From Lineolata rhizophorae (taxonomy: Eukaryota > Ascomycota > Dothideomycetes > Lineolatales > Lineolataceae), in the NCBI GenBank assembly GCA_010093515.1, contig MU001684.1, positions 172,486-236,485 on the forward strand: a stretch of DNA of 64,000 nt, given 5' to 3'. Under the pieces are notes generated by a model. It was not told the origin of the DNA, made no database searches, and worked only from the letters and a program-made list of their open reading frames with translations. The first letter of the stretch is position 1. Each line of letters starts with the position of its first letter. The position numbers and the translations under genes were made by a program. Shown here piece by piece: positions 34,459 through 45,830 of this stretch.

Positions 34459-35833
34459 GTTGGGGGTGGGATGGGTTTGCTTCCTTTTTGAGTTGCAGGT
34501 AGTTGGAATTTCGGAACTTTGGAATACTTCTTAGGGTTGGTTCTAGGGTTTGGAACGGGGGAGAGGGACTCAAAAATAGGGCCGCAGGCAAGTGCGAATA
34601 CTCTCTTTTGGCGTTTGCTCTTGAACAATCATACTGGTTGGTTGCTTGGTCGGGCTCTTACACCATACATCCTATCAACATTTGTTCCATCGCATATGGG
34701 GTTTCCGGACAAAACTATCCATAGCTGTTCTTTTGTACGCACGGGCGCCAATTTCTTTCGGGTCAGTTGTGTTGGCACGGCGTTTTCTCTCTTTGCTCAA
34801 GGGCTCGTTTGACTCATCAGGCCATAGTCAGTTTGGCGGGAGTATTCCGTGTTTTTAGACACGTCATAGTAATGGGGTCTCTTGAGTCGATTCGTTACCT
34901 CTTTTATGTTGGTCGTCTTTCCTTTGTTTATGGTCACGAAGAGCGTGTGGAGGAGGTTTGGACAGCGGCGGCGGGTCTGCGATGGTAACGGAACCTCGGA
35001 AGTCTTGTACATAAATATACGTATAATTTATTTTTCAGGCCTTGGGGTTTGAGCTCGTGAGATAGTAAGTATATAAGTACTACATATCAGTGCAAACTCG
35101 CTGAGGAGTTACGGCGCTGCTTACTGAAGCCGAGATCCAACTAACTGGTGTCTGCCACGGCTTTGAGTTGGCGCCCAGAACGTTCTTAAGATGCAGTCCT
35201 CCGGAGCAGTTGCTTGAGGAACCAAGGCAAGCATGCCTGCTATTAGATAGATACGGAAAGTGCCGAGGTTTTCTGGCAACAGATAAGATTTGAGGCGTCA
35301 CGAACGTGCCGGACATTAGCACTGTCACGGGAGCATTATCAAAGTTAGGGTTAGGGTTGGGGTTAGAGAACATTTCCGGTTCGAAATTTTGAAACTGCAA
35401 AGAATAATGTAGACAAGAAATTCCAGCCGTGGTAATCGCCCAGGATGCGAAATGAAGTGCAGATCTGCGTTGGTGAGGCAGAACGAAATATTACGTGGTG
35501 ATGGAGCTCATCTGGTGTGGCTTGCCCAGCTGCTGGTTTGTGTGGCTGGGTTGGTCATGACGTCTAGCGCTAAGACACGCGAGAGCTCCTGCCAACTTGA
35601 AGATTGTCTTGAATTTCGTCAGTCTCCCGCCATGGTTGCGCGTACGCCGCGACCTTACCGCTGGAGCTGCCTCACTGCCAATTGACCTTTGGCTGTCCCA
35701 TCGCATCTTAAGAATACCTCCGCTCCGCACATCCTATTTTCCGGTACCGCCCTACTACGTACATTTCCGTACCACTCCCGAACCCGCCGCAGCCAACGCA
35801 ACCCACACCCGCCCTCAACCAGCCAAACCGGCC
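34459..35833. other. Intergenic region with a telomere-like repeat
   Basis: About 1.4 kb without a convincing gene. A short telomere-like array lies at 35345-35366 (annotated separately). The 100 bases before the ATG at 35834 are C-rich, like a fungal leader. Confidence 0.5.
35345..35366 (+). repeat. Interstitial telomere-like repeat
   Basis: Two TTAGGG units, one TTGGGG unit and a partial TTAG stand in tandem. TTAGGG is the usual telomere repeat of filamentous ascomycetes. The array is short and embedded in ordinary intergenic sequence. Confidence 0.7.
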
Positions 35834-36990
35834 ATGCGCCTCTACCTCCTCCCACTCTCGACGCGCGCGCGCCTCATATACTGCGCGCGGGCCCACGCGG
35901 CCCTCCCCGGCGACCAGCAGACGCTGCTCGCGCGTAACCTGACGTGGCTGACGAGCAAGGCCAACACGACGTGGGCGTCGTGGGAGGCGAGCGAGACGCG
36001 CTGGAAGGTGGCGGTGACGGGCTGGGGCAACCGCGTGCTAGCGCGCATCCCGTACCAGGAGTGGGGGCTCAAGACGATACCGCCGCTGAGCGGCAAGCGG
36101 AGGGCCTTGTTGCTGGAGGCGGCGAGGCGCATGGCCGCCGGGGGGTCGCCGGTGGCGACTAGGGGGAAGAGTGAGGGGGCAACGGAAGGGCAGAAGGCGG
36201 AGGAGACGGGCGGTGGGGCGACGGCGGACATGGCAAGCGTGGATAGGAGAGTCGAGGTCTTGTTTCCCCGGCTGTTTTTGCCGGAGCAGAGCGTGCTCGA
36301 TGTGTTGAGGAGGCTGGCGACGGAGAGGCAGGATATGCACCGCTCGAGGCTGATTTGGAGTTTTTTGGGCATGCCGCTGACGGCGCCCTTCATGCTCGTG
36401 CCGATCATCCCGAACATTCCCTTCTTTTATCTCGTGTTCAGGGCATATTCGCACTGGAAAGGTGAGTCTCTAGGTGCAGTACAGAACCAATTGCGCGCGA
36501 GAGGGCGAGGCTGACTAACTTTCTATTGGCAGCATTGGCGGGTTCCAGACATTTGGAATTTCTACTGAATAACTCGCTCATCAAACCCGTTCCTATGCCT
36601 CTTCTGGACTCAATCTTCGCTAGCGGCCTCGCCCACTCGGACCGCAAAACGGCGCGAGATGCGCCATTGCCGACAGCCGAGGAATCGGCCGCAATAGCAA
36701 GGAAGGCGTTGCGAGGTTCCCGAATCGATGAGAAAGGGGCCGGATCAAGCAGCAACAGGAGTAGTAGCGTTGCTAGCAGTGAGCTAGAGACCGAACAGGA
36801 CGCTGGTGAAGAGATCATATTATTGCGAAGATGGAACGGAAAGCTACTTGCGGAACGAGTGGGGCTGCCGGAGATGGAGGTTGAGATTGAGCGGGCGGTT
36901 GAGCAGGTGGAAAAGAAGATCGAGGACGAAAGGAAGGACGGAGAGCAGAAAGAGAAGGAAAGGAAGGACGAGAAGAAAGAAGGCGGGTAG
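35834..36990 (+). CDS. Mitochondrial K+/H+ exchange-related protein (Mit_KHE family)
   Basis: Two exons (35834-36461 and 36533-36990; 71-nt intron) give 361 residues. It starts MRLYLLPLSTRARLIYCARA, the conserved N-terminus of the family. Further family features are the Trp-rich block (WLTSKANTTWASWEASETRW) and the hydrophobic segment GMPLTAPFMLVPIIPNIPFF near residue 185, which likely spans or enters the membrane. The intron interrupts the codon after HWK; the second exon continues ALAGSRHLEFLL. The C-terminal ~40 residues are an extreme Glu/Lys run. Yeast relatives (YDL183C-type) are implicated in mitochondrial potassium-proton exchange; the mechanism is not settled. An Ala/Gly/Thr-rich spacer (residues ~95-130) looks disordered. 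Confidence 0.85.
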
Positions 36991-38500
36991 AGTTGTAGTA
37001 TTTGCATTGGGAAGCAAGAGGAGAACGGGATTGCATTAGTAGGATTAGGGCTTACGGTTGACGAAAGCCCAGAAACGGGGAAACAAGAGCATGGCGCATG
37101 GCGTATAGGATTGCATTTATCGCATTGCAGTGCTTAGTCGGAAAAGCGGTCTTTGATGAGTTCTAGGCACGAACATGTCTCATTGGCATAGAGATGGTTT
37201 ATGCGAATGACTAACATGCCGGATGTACATAGTAGATGGGTAATCTCAACTCGTGCTCGAGACCTCTATCGGATTTAGTTGCGAGAATCCACTCAGACTT
37301 AGATGCCTCCCATTCTGTAACCATACTGGCTTGTATCCGCATACTAATTTAGGCGCTATATGTATATCATATGCTAACGAACTAACCTTACTGGCAGGGT
37401 TCCGTCATCCATCTATTTAGGGTAGAACCCTAGACGATTGTTAGATATGAACGGGTGCATGAGTAGTCAAACATGCCAATTCCAGGGCAGTACTCCAGAA
37501 GAAATAAGGAATCTGGCAAGAGCGGTGCTAGTCGATTTCATCGACCATAGCGGCGGATACGCGGATGCATGCATATACGGGAACAGTATGGTGTGAGCAG
37601 CATCAAGCGAGCAACCGCGTCCTCGGAATCCGCACTATGAAAACAGAAGGGCTAAGATTGTATGTGACCTACTACGCTCTTTGCCGGTCAGTTCTCCAAA
37701 GAGTACTCCGCCAGCTAGTATCCGCTTCGGACGGTACCCCAGGTAGATGTCCGCCACTTTGAGTGCAGCCTGCACGACTTAGGAAAAAGGAAAGTAGATA
37801 AAACAGTAAATCATCTACTATTATTGACACCGGAGGTGTTTGTCGGTGTCAATCTGTTGGCTGGTATCTACTCACACAAGGTCGCTTGGATATTTTTACC
37901 TAGTTCAGCTTTGAGCGGATTTATTAGACCGATACAATGGTCTGCAGTTGCTAAGCAGCATGATCGGAACTTTACCGATAGATATTTAGGTTGATGATTC
38001 TGAAGCGAAATTGATGAGCGTTGGACAGAACGAAAGGTGCATCAAGATTTGCACCAATCATAGCTTGTCAAACGTGGGATTTACTAACGATGATTGGTCG
38101 TACGATTGACTAGGACGAAGCTTCGGCTGACGTTCAAAAAAGTTAGGATTGACCGGCTAGAGCCGGAAGAGGTCGGAACTTTTACGAAGGGGTATTGTTA
38201 CGGCATCCACTCCGTGATAAGGTCTTACTATATTGAAACGTGCCGTTACTCCCGTTTAGAGTCGCTGGTGATATTGCGGCCCGCGTATGACGCAACTCAA
38301 GTCAGGTGAAAGGACGACCGTTTAGCAGGTATTTCAACCGCCAGAAGCCATGTATATGATAACTTTGACTCTTAGGACACCGGATTGCCTCTAATAATAT
38401 TGTGCAATCGATGTCTTTTCAAACGTTACTCCCGTCGAGGGCGTGATTTTTGTCAAAATAAGCGTCCTGTTGCGCTGCTGCCACCAACCTCACCTCCATC
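36991..38500. other. Intergenic region with a perfect hairpin
   Basis: About 1.5 kb. No convincing gene: an open frame at 38094-38309 lacks known features. A 10-bp perfect inverted repeat lies at 37823-37853 (annotated separately). Confidence 0.5.
37823..37853. repeat. Inverted repeat, 10-bp stem and 11-nt loop
   Basis: ATTGACACCG and its exact reverse complement CGGTGTCAAT flank an 11-base spacer. It could be a transcription-factor palindrome, a terminator-like hairpin or a trace of a small mobile element. Nothing nearby decides between these. Confidence 0.6.
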
Positions 38501-39067
38501 ATGTCACCATCCCTCCTCCCGGTCACGCCTTTGGACTTGCTCCGCGTCTCCCGCCACCGCATCCCCGCGCACGGCCTGACGCCCAATACCAGCATCCAAA
38601 ACCGGCCGCTGCTCATCTACCACGGGGCTTTCGCGCCGTTCCCGGGCGCCGCCGGCCCCGGGGCGTCGGCCGTCGAGTCGCACATGAGCGCCGTGGGCGC
38701 GGCGCTGCCCCAGTGGCGCTACACCATGTACTCGCGGTCGCACTTCCACAGCACGACACACGAGGTGCTGTGCGTGGTGGCGGGGCGGGCGCGGCTGTGC
38801 TTCGGCGGCGAGGCCAACCCGGGGCGCGTCCAGCCCGTCGTCGAGAAGGGAGATGTCATGGTGGTGCCGGCGGGCGTGGCGCACCGGCTGCTGGAGGACT
38901 TGAACGGCGGCTTCACCATGGTCGGCTGCTATCCGCCCGGGTGCCAGTGGGATATGTGTTATGGGCATGCGGGCGAGGAAGAGAAGGTGCAAGGGATCAA
39001 GGGGCTGAAGTGGTTCGAGAAGGATCCCGTGTACGCAGACGAAGGGCCGGCATTGGCCGAGGAATAG
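38501..39067 (+). CDS. Small cupin-domain protein (YjlB-like)
   Basis: 188 residues in one exon, a single cupin barrel. The first conserved motif is HFHSTTHEVLCVVAGRARLCFGG with metal-ligand candidates His-x-His and the following His/Glu. The second is GDVMVVPAGVAHRLLED with the third His. The tail contains GCYPPGCQWDMCYG and a KWFEKDPVYADEGP ending typical of the bacterial and fungal YjlB-like cupins. No reaction is established for this family. There is no signal peptide, so a cytosolic location is likely. The gene stands alone, with AT-rich flank upstream and its own terminator region downstream. Confidence 0.85.
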   Translation: MSPSLLPVTPLDLLRVSRHRIPAHGLTPNTSIQNRPLLIYHGAFAPFPGAAGPGASAVESHMSAVGAALPQWRYTMYSRSHFHSTTHEVLCVVAGRARLCFGGEANPGRVQPVVEKGDVMVVPAGVAHRLLEDLNGGFTMVGCYPPGCQWDMCYGHAGEEEKVQGIKGLKWFEKDPVYADEGPALAEE

Positions 39068-39954
39068 GTGTTGCAAGGGTGTGGGTTTGTTGTTTCACGG
39101 CGTTCAGTATCTTCTTGAGTCATGCACTTGCTTCCGCAGTTTAAGATGTTTGTTGTGCGTTTTCCGCGGTGGGATGAGGACAACGGGAGGGAGGTTCTCG
39201 AGGTGTATACTATGTATATAAACAGTCCTTAATGAATCGACGGCCGGCTGCAGTCACGTGATGCATCGGCCGACTGTGTCACTTGGTTGCTGCTAGAACG
39301 CACAGTATAACAGGAGGGCCTGGCCCGGAGCGACGAAGCGCCCGGCGACACGCTGGAGGTCGCTCGCGGGTGTCCCGGACAGGAAGTCAAGAGATCTCCG
39401 AGTCGGGAGCAGGTGGTGGTGTTCTGGGTGGCGGCGCTGGGCAAACGACGGCGGCGCCAAGGGACCGGGATCCCGCGCCCAAGGCAGCGGCGTCCGGGCG
39501 TTCGCGACCGCAGGACAGACGCCAACCTGAGCCTGCCCGCCAGCTTCTTCCCCACAACGTCTGCGCCTCTGCTGCGCTCCCTCTTCCCGCCGCACCTCTC
39601 CCCTACGCCCCTTCGTAGCCGTTCTACCCTCCCCGCGTTATCGCCTTCTGCCCGCAACGCAACCGGCCTGTGGTGCACTTGGGCCGCGGAGCCCGTCCGA
39701 CGTAGCGTCGGCGTCCGCCACAGCTCCTTCGGTCGCCTTGGCTTCCGCCGTCATCAGGTCCCTCTGTTGTCTTTGCCGGTAGCCGCTGCCGCACTACCTT
39801 CTCTTTCACCGACCGCTCTGTGGATCTTATCGTCGATACGCTTGTCCTAACTTCACGAGTTAATCTCGATACGCCGCCTCGCCCACTAGACCCCGAAAAC
39901 CCTAGTCCACATCACTCGTTCGCCTTCTTGCTCAACGCGCGGCACACCCACAAA
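39068..39954. other. Promoter and leader region of the cullin gene
   Basis: About 0.9 kb. A CACGTG lies within GTCACGTGATG near 39254. The stretch 39540-39950 is C/T-rich and looks like a long 5' leader. Open frames on both strands here are compositional. Confidence 0.45.
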
Positions 39955-42562
39955 ATGCCGGGACCGATGCCTCCCATGCCTAACAAGGACGATGTTGTGG
40001 GGACGTGAGTATTTAAATGCCTACCATGCTGTGGCGTTGAAATCGGCAGGGATGGCTCTAACTTGTACATCATCTCAGGTGGGGTTTCCTCGAAGCGGGC
40101 GTGGACCGCATCATGACTGACCTCCGTGAGGGCATGGACATGAAAACTTACATGGCCCTGTATACCGCTATTCACAACTTTTGCACGGCGCAAAAGGCTG
40201 TTAGTGGGAGCGGCGGATTTCAGCCGAGCAACAACCGTGGTGGAGGTATGCCTGATGACTTTTGTACCCTCTTAATGGAATAGTTATACTTGTGCTAATC
40301 ATTCTCACGACAATTCAGCGCACCTTCTCGGCGAAGATTTATACGACCACCTTACCGTCTACCTCACCAACCACCTCAAACACGTCTTGGAGGAATCGAG
40401 ACGACATGTAGATGAGGGTCTTCTGGCATTTTACATCAAGGAGTGGAACCGTTACACCACCGCGGGCCAATACAACAACCATCTGTTCCGGTACTTGAAC
40501 CGCCACTGGGTGAAGCGTGAGATGGATGAGGGCAAGAAGAACATTTATGACATCTACACTCTACATCTGGTCCGCTGGCGAGAGGATATGTTTACTCAGA
40601 CCCATGATGCTGTCATGAATGCGGTCCTGCGCTTGGTAGAGAAGCAGCGCAACGGAGAAACCATCGAGCAGTCACAGATCAAGAGCGTAGTGGACTCGTT
40701 CGGTAAGTATTACGTTGGCCCTGATCCACCCCCCTCGCATTACGGATTCTAATGGAAATGTTGCAGTTGCTCTTGGCCTCGACGAGTCGGATAGCACGAA
40801 GTCGACGCTTGAGGTATACAAACAGCATTTCGAAGCCCCGTTCCTTCAAGCCACGTCCGAATACTACACGCGCGAGTCGAACGCGTTCCTCCAGGAGAAC
40901 TCGGTTGTGGAGTATATGAAGAAGGCGGAAGCCCGGCTCGAGGAAGAGAAGACCCGCGTGAACTTGTATCTCCTCAGCGATATCTTGGTGCATCTGAATA
41001 AGACATGCGAGCGCGCTCTTATCACGGCTCACTCGACTCGGCTGCGCGACGAGTTCCAGGTTCTCCTGGATAATGATCGCCAGGAGGACCTTGGCCGCAT
41101 GTATAGCCTTCTCTCTAGGATTCCAGAGGGCCTTGATCCGCTCCGCAGCCGCTTTGAGACTCACGTGCGGAAAGCTGGACTAGCAGCCGTGGAGAAGGTT
41201 GCGGTTGACGGTGACAGCTTGGAACCGAAGGTTTACGTCGAGGCTCTTCTGGAGGTGCATACCCAGTATCAGGATCTTGTCAAACGCGCCTTCAACAGCG
41301 ATGCGGAGTTTGTACGCTCTCTCGACAATGCTTGCCGCGAGTTCGTAAATCGAAACAAGGTGTGCAAGGGCTCGACAAAGTCACCTGAGCTACTCGCCAA
41401 GTACACCGATACCCTCCTCAAGAAGTCTTCGGCTAAGATGTCGGAAGAAGACGATATGGAAAAGAGCCTTGCTCAGATCATGACTGTTTTCAAGTACATT
41501 GAAGACAAGGACGTTTTCCAAAAGTTCTATTCTCGCCAGCTTGCCAAGCGCCTTGTCCAGACAACTTCGGCATCTGACGACGCCGAGACCAATATGATCT
41601 CCAAGCTCAAAGATGCCTGCGGCTTTGAGTACACCAACAAACTGCAGCGCATGTTCCAAGACATCCAGATCTCCAAGGACCTCAATAGCGCGTTTAAGCA
41701 GCATCTCGAACAAACCTTTGGCCCTGACTACCAACGGGATCCTGCCTACATCGACGCCTCATATCATATTCTGGGCACTGGCTTTTGGCCTCTCACCCCC
41801 CCAACCACACCTTTCGCACCACCCCAACAGATTGTCAAGACCTACGAGCGTTTTGCTATGTTCTACGGTAACAAGCACCAAGGCCGTAAGCTTACATGGC
41901 TGTGGCAGCTGTGCAAGGGTGAGGTGCGCGCCAACTACCTGCGGACCGGCCCTGGCAAGGGCATGGCACCTATCTTCCAAGTCAGCACTTACCAGATGGC
42001 GATATTGCTTCTGTTCAATGATGCCGCGGAGAATGGTGGGAATGGCACGGTGAGCTATGACGAAATGGCCGAAGGCACAAAGCTTGCGGCCGAAACCCTG
42101 GATCCTAGCATTGCCGTGTTCGTCAAGGCCAAGATCTTAATAGCGAGGCCGGAGGGTGCCAAGCCGGAGAGCGGAACGGTCTATGCCCTTAACACGGGCT
42201 TCAAACCCAAGAAGATGAAGGTCAACTTAAACATCGGCATCAAGAGCGAACAGAAACAAGAGAGCGAAGATACGCACAAGACCATCGAGGAAGATAGAAG
42301 GTTGCTTATGCAGGTCGGTATTACTTTTTTGTGCTCTAGTAGATGTCTCGGCTAACGGTATTTGCAGTCCGCCATCGTTCGTATCATGAAATCCCGCAAG
42401 CGTTCAAAGTACAACAATCTCGTCACGGAAACTATTTCGCAGATCAAGTCACGTTTCCAGCCAAAGATCCAAGACATCAAGAAGTGCATCGATATTCTTG
42501 TCGAGAAGGAGTACCTTGAGCGCATCGAAGACAGTCCTGACGAGATTGGATATCTAGCTTAA
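39955..42562 (+). CDS. cul1: Cullin-1, scaffold of SCF ubiquitin ligases
   Basis: Five exons (39955-40004, 40079-40245, 40319-40702, 40767-42313, 42368-42562) give 780 residues. Each junction restores conserved sequence: DVVGTWGFLEAGVDRIMTDL, NNRGGAHLLGEDLYDHL, VVDSFVALGLDESDS and RRLLMQSAIVRIMKSRK. The N-terminal ~400 residues are cullin repeats, including the segment MDMKTYMALYTAIHNFCTAQ that binds the Skp1/F-box module. The cullin-homology domain (from ~400) contains FYSRQLAKRL, which binds Rbx1. The winged-helix tail carries the neddylation lysine, Lys724 in IVRIMK, and ends KCIDILVEKEYLERI then YLA, which favours CUL1 over CUL3/CUL4. SCF ligases mark phosphorylated proteins for the proteasome, for example in cell-cycle and circadian control. 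Confidence 0.95.
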
Positions 42563-43600
42563 GGTCCACCTAATCGAAATATCATGGCTACCGAAATCAG
42601 ACCGGGAGTAACATTTTACGTGTTCCAGCCTGCATCTCGGCTTTCCTTTCTACCAACTGAGGCGGAAGGGTTCGTGGCTGGTTAACCCTTCGACTGGTCC
42701 ATCGGTAGGTATCTAAGCGAGTAGCTTTTAGTCTGATAGACCAAATGGGATTGCAAGACACAGGCGTTTATTTTCCTCTGCCTTCACGCCAAGTGACGGC
42801 GGTTGGGTGGTTGGGCGGTCGATCAGTCGGGCTGCGAAGTTCTAATTTCCTTTTTCCTTGAATGGGGGTCCCGGTGCACTTTTATTCCGTGGCGTAATTA
42901 AACTCGACTTGAAGCATGGGTCTATTATGTTTTTTCTCTGCCGTGCTTGGCTAGCTGGTACCCTAAGACTGCTGCTGCTACTGCTAGCTGCAGCTAGTGC
43001 TAGGCTTGTGGTGAGCAAGGAGTGGGGGTGCAACAAGGTGCAGTGGGTGGGTCAGGAGGATGATCCACAGTATGAGGAAGGCATACCAAATGGAACACTC
43101 TAGAAGACATCATAGCTGTGGTGCTGAAGGGTGTATGTGTGATCAGCAGCGAAGGCAGCTACGTCGACTCAGCCAGTAGTAGGTAGACTACAGCAGAAAT
43201 ACCTACGCAACCTTTTACACGTGTGGTAGCATTTACTTGCTTATGTTCCCGCTGCATTGTCTACCATTGCCACGAAATTTTCAGTCACTTGCAAGTTCTT
43301 AAAAGGGTGAGTTGAAATATTTTCTTGTCGCGGCAGGGCCTCCTTGGCCGAGGGGCGTCGGAGCTGCAACCGGGAAATGGTAGGGCCGACTCAACCGAGA
43401 GAGCTCATCCTATGACGATAGTCGCAATTCGATCTTGCTTCTCTCGCTACATCAGCTTACTGCGAAGCCCTCATAACAATTGCAACTCCACCGAGTTTTG
43501 CTTCGGTTTCATACTTGCCCACATTCTTTCGGGCATCTCATTGCTATAGAACAATTACGTGACATTCATTCCTTGAGCTCACCGCCGCTTCAATCCCGCC
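42563..43600. other. Intergenic region between cullin-1 and the kinase gene
   Basis: About 1 kb. It holds a 58-codon frame (42927-43103) with a signal-peptide-like start, listed as a finding rather than as a gene. The 150 bases before 43601 are the likely kinase leader. Confidence 0.45.
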
Positions 43601-45251
43601 ATGTCCCCACCGCCTCGTCCAGCCATCATACAGTCGCAGCTTATACGCTCGATATGCCCGCTAAAGCTGCGGTGTAGAGGATGGGGCCCTCGGTCTCCTG
43701 TCTATAGCCAGACGCGTGGGCTACACAAAATCAATGTTACAGACGACGATGTCATACAACTGGCGTCGAAGCCGCTGCATCCACTTACCTTGGCTGACCT
43801 CGTAAAGTGAGTGAACGATCCTTCTTTGAAAGTCTGAAGGCCGTTCATTAGTTGTATGGCGTCAGGCGGCTAACCACATAACTGGATCAATCAGACACGG
43901 CCGACCTCCCCTCTCCAAAGCCGCCCTGCTCAACTCAGCGAACTTCACTCTATCCATCCTACCCGCACGACTGGCACACCGCATCCAGTCGCTACGCAAC
44001 TTGCCCTTCATTGTTGTGTCTAATCCGCACATCACAAAAATACATAACAACTATCTGCACTCGCTTTCGACTCTACTCCCCTGGGCGTCCAAGGAGATCG
44101 TCACTCTTGAAGATGAAATCCAGTTCACCCATGTCATGGCCGACCTGGTCGAGACGCACTCCAATACCATTTCAATCCTAGCTAGAGGGTTTCTAGAAGC
44201 TAGGAAGTACATAAGTCCGCGAGAGGTCACTAGGTTCCTGGACGAGCACCTTCGAGCCCGTATAGGTACTCGCCTCATTGCCGAGCAGCACATCGCCTTG
44301 CACCTGTCGAGCAAGCCCCATTTGGAGCTCACTAGTGAGGAGGAGGAACATGGTACGGGTAAACAAAACTCGCCACGATCCTCACAGTCACCGGATGCAT
44401 ACCCAGGCGGCAGCCGCGAAGGCCAACATCCAGAGCGGTCGAGTTACATTGGCGTTATCGACACCGAGTTGCGCCCGGCGGACGTGATCCGACACTGCGA
44501 GGGCATCGTGTCCGAGATCTGCGAGCTCAATTATGGCGTGCGGCCCTCTCTGGTCATCAACGGCGAGCCTGACTACTGCTTCGCCCACATCCCGGTGCAC
44601 CTCGAGTACATCATCACGGAGCTGCTCAAGAATGCGTTCCGGGCGACGGTGGAGCGCGGCATGGAGCGCGAGCCCATCGAGGTGACCATCGCCCCGCTAC
44701 CCTCGGACCCGGACTCCTTCTTCCACCGCAACTCGCCCTCGGGCATCACCAACGTGGACCAGGGCAACACGGACGAGGCGTCTAAGCTCGTAAGCGCGCA
44801 GGGCAGCCGCGTCGACGGCGACGCAGCCGCCGACCCGGCCAACCCAAGCCCCAACCCCGCGGCCGCCGACGACTACATCCGTCCGCTCGATAAGAGCACC
44901 CCCGGCGTCACGATCCGCATCCGCGACCGCGGCGGCGGCATCTCGCCAGAGAACTACCCGCACATCTGGGAGTACAGCTTCACGACGTTCAACGAGGACC
45001 AGGTATCGTCGACGATTGGAGCGGGGGCCGCCGCCGCCGGTGGCGCCGACGTGAGCAGAGGCATGGATGCGCTGAGCACGCTGTCGGGGCCTGGCGGCAA
45101 CGGGGCGAGCAGCCTGGCGGGCCTAGGTTACGGGTTGCCGTTGGGGAGGGCGTATGCGGAGTATTTTGGGGGAGGCATCGCAGTGCAGAGTTTGTGGGGG
45201 TGGGGGACAGACGTTTATTTGAGTTTGAGGGGGGTGGGGAAAGTGGAGTGA
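43601..45251 (+). CDS. Mitochondrial pyruvate/branched-chain dehydrogenase kinase (PDK family)
   Basis: Two exons (43601-43806, 43895-45251) give 520 residues. The first ~40 residues are basic and hydroxylated, a likely mitochondrial presequence, followed by INVTDDDVIQLASKPLHPLT. The helical BCDHK_Adom3-type region spans ~70-240 (FIVVSNPHITKIHNNYLHSL). The GHKL ATP-binding domain shows the N box at residue 311 on (ELLKNAFRATVE), the G1 box at Asp413 (DRGGGISPEN) and the G2 box GLGYGLPLGRAYAEYFGGG. The enzyme phosphorylates and inactivates the E1-alpha subunit of a mitochondrial 2-oxoacid dehydrogenase. Two insertions, one after SSKPH and one between the N and G1 boxes (Ala/Pro/Asp-rich), make it longer than the usual ~400-450 residues. 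Pyruvate versus branched-chain specificity cannot be decided here; fungal PKP2-type proteins are similar. Confidence 0.88.
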
Positions 45252-45776
45252 GATGAGCGAGTTGGGACTTTGTGGAATGAGTTTTTCTTAGGGTATACGA
45301 CTAAGAGGGTGTATTAATGCTCAGCTTGTCTATACCATCGTTGTAGGCTTAGTGGGCTGTTTTGTATCAATGGAAATGGCACATCCATGGGGCGTAGTTC
45401 TAGAAAGCGAGAGCGTGAGTAGCATTTCTAGGCAACTAGGGCCTCTTGAAAAAAGAAAAGCACACTTAAGCTCACATAATATGTCCTAGGAGAGAACCCA
45501 GATGTGACTAGAGCAAACGATAATGATGCTAATATAACAGAGAAAATTGGCAAAATGAGGCACTTCAGAGAATTAAGCTTACATGATGCTTTGCCTCAGT
45601 TTCACGATCAGTATCAGCGAGAAAAACATCAAGTCCACCTCCAAGGACAACAGGACAGGATAAAAACAAGCAGTGACTTCCAATTTCCAACTCTGACATA
45701 CTTGACCTTGAAAGACCTTAGCTAGTTGAGACCTGCCTGATATCAGCCCGGCAGTATTCTTATTCTCTGCCTGATC
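45252..45776. other. Convergent intergenic region
   Basis: About 0.5 kb, AT-rich, between the kinase (+) and the NACHT pseudogene (-). A 73-codon frame at 45504-45725 is not recognisable. The minisatellite next to the NACHT stop codon begins at 45733. Confidence 0.5.
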
Positions 45777-45830
45777 TCAACCCGGCAGGATTCTGCATCC
45801 CCTGCCCGACCTCACACGGTCCCATTCTTC
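45733..45830. repeat. Minisatellite of about 34-35 nt, three imperfect copies, over the NACHT stop codon
   Basis: Units begin at 45733, 45767 and 45802 with CTGCCTGATATC, CTGCCTGATCTC and CTGCCCGACCTC; the first two also share CCCGGCAG. The spacing is 34 and 35 nt, so unit length is not a multiple of three. The second and third units encode the last residues of the adjacent NACHT protein on the minus strand. Confidence 0.65.

Noticed and set aside
38094-38309. 71-codon plus-strand frame in the gap before the cupin gene
   Set aside because: No domain, no splice partners, and length within chance expectation.
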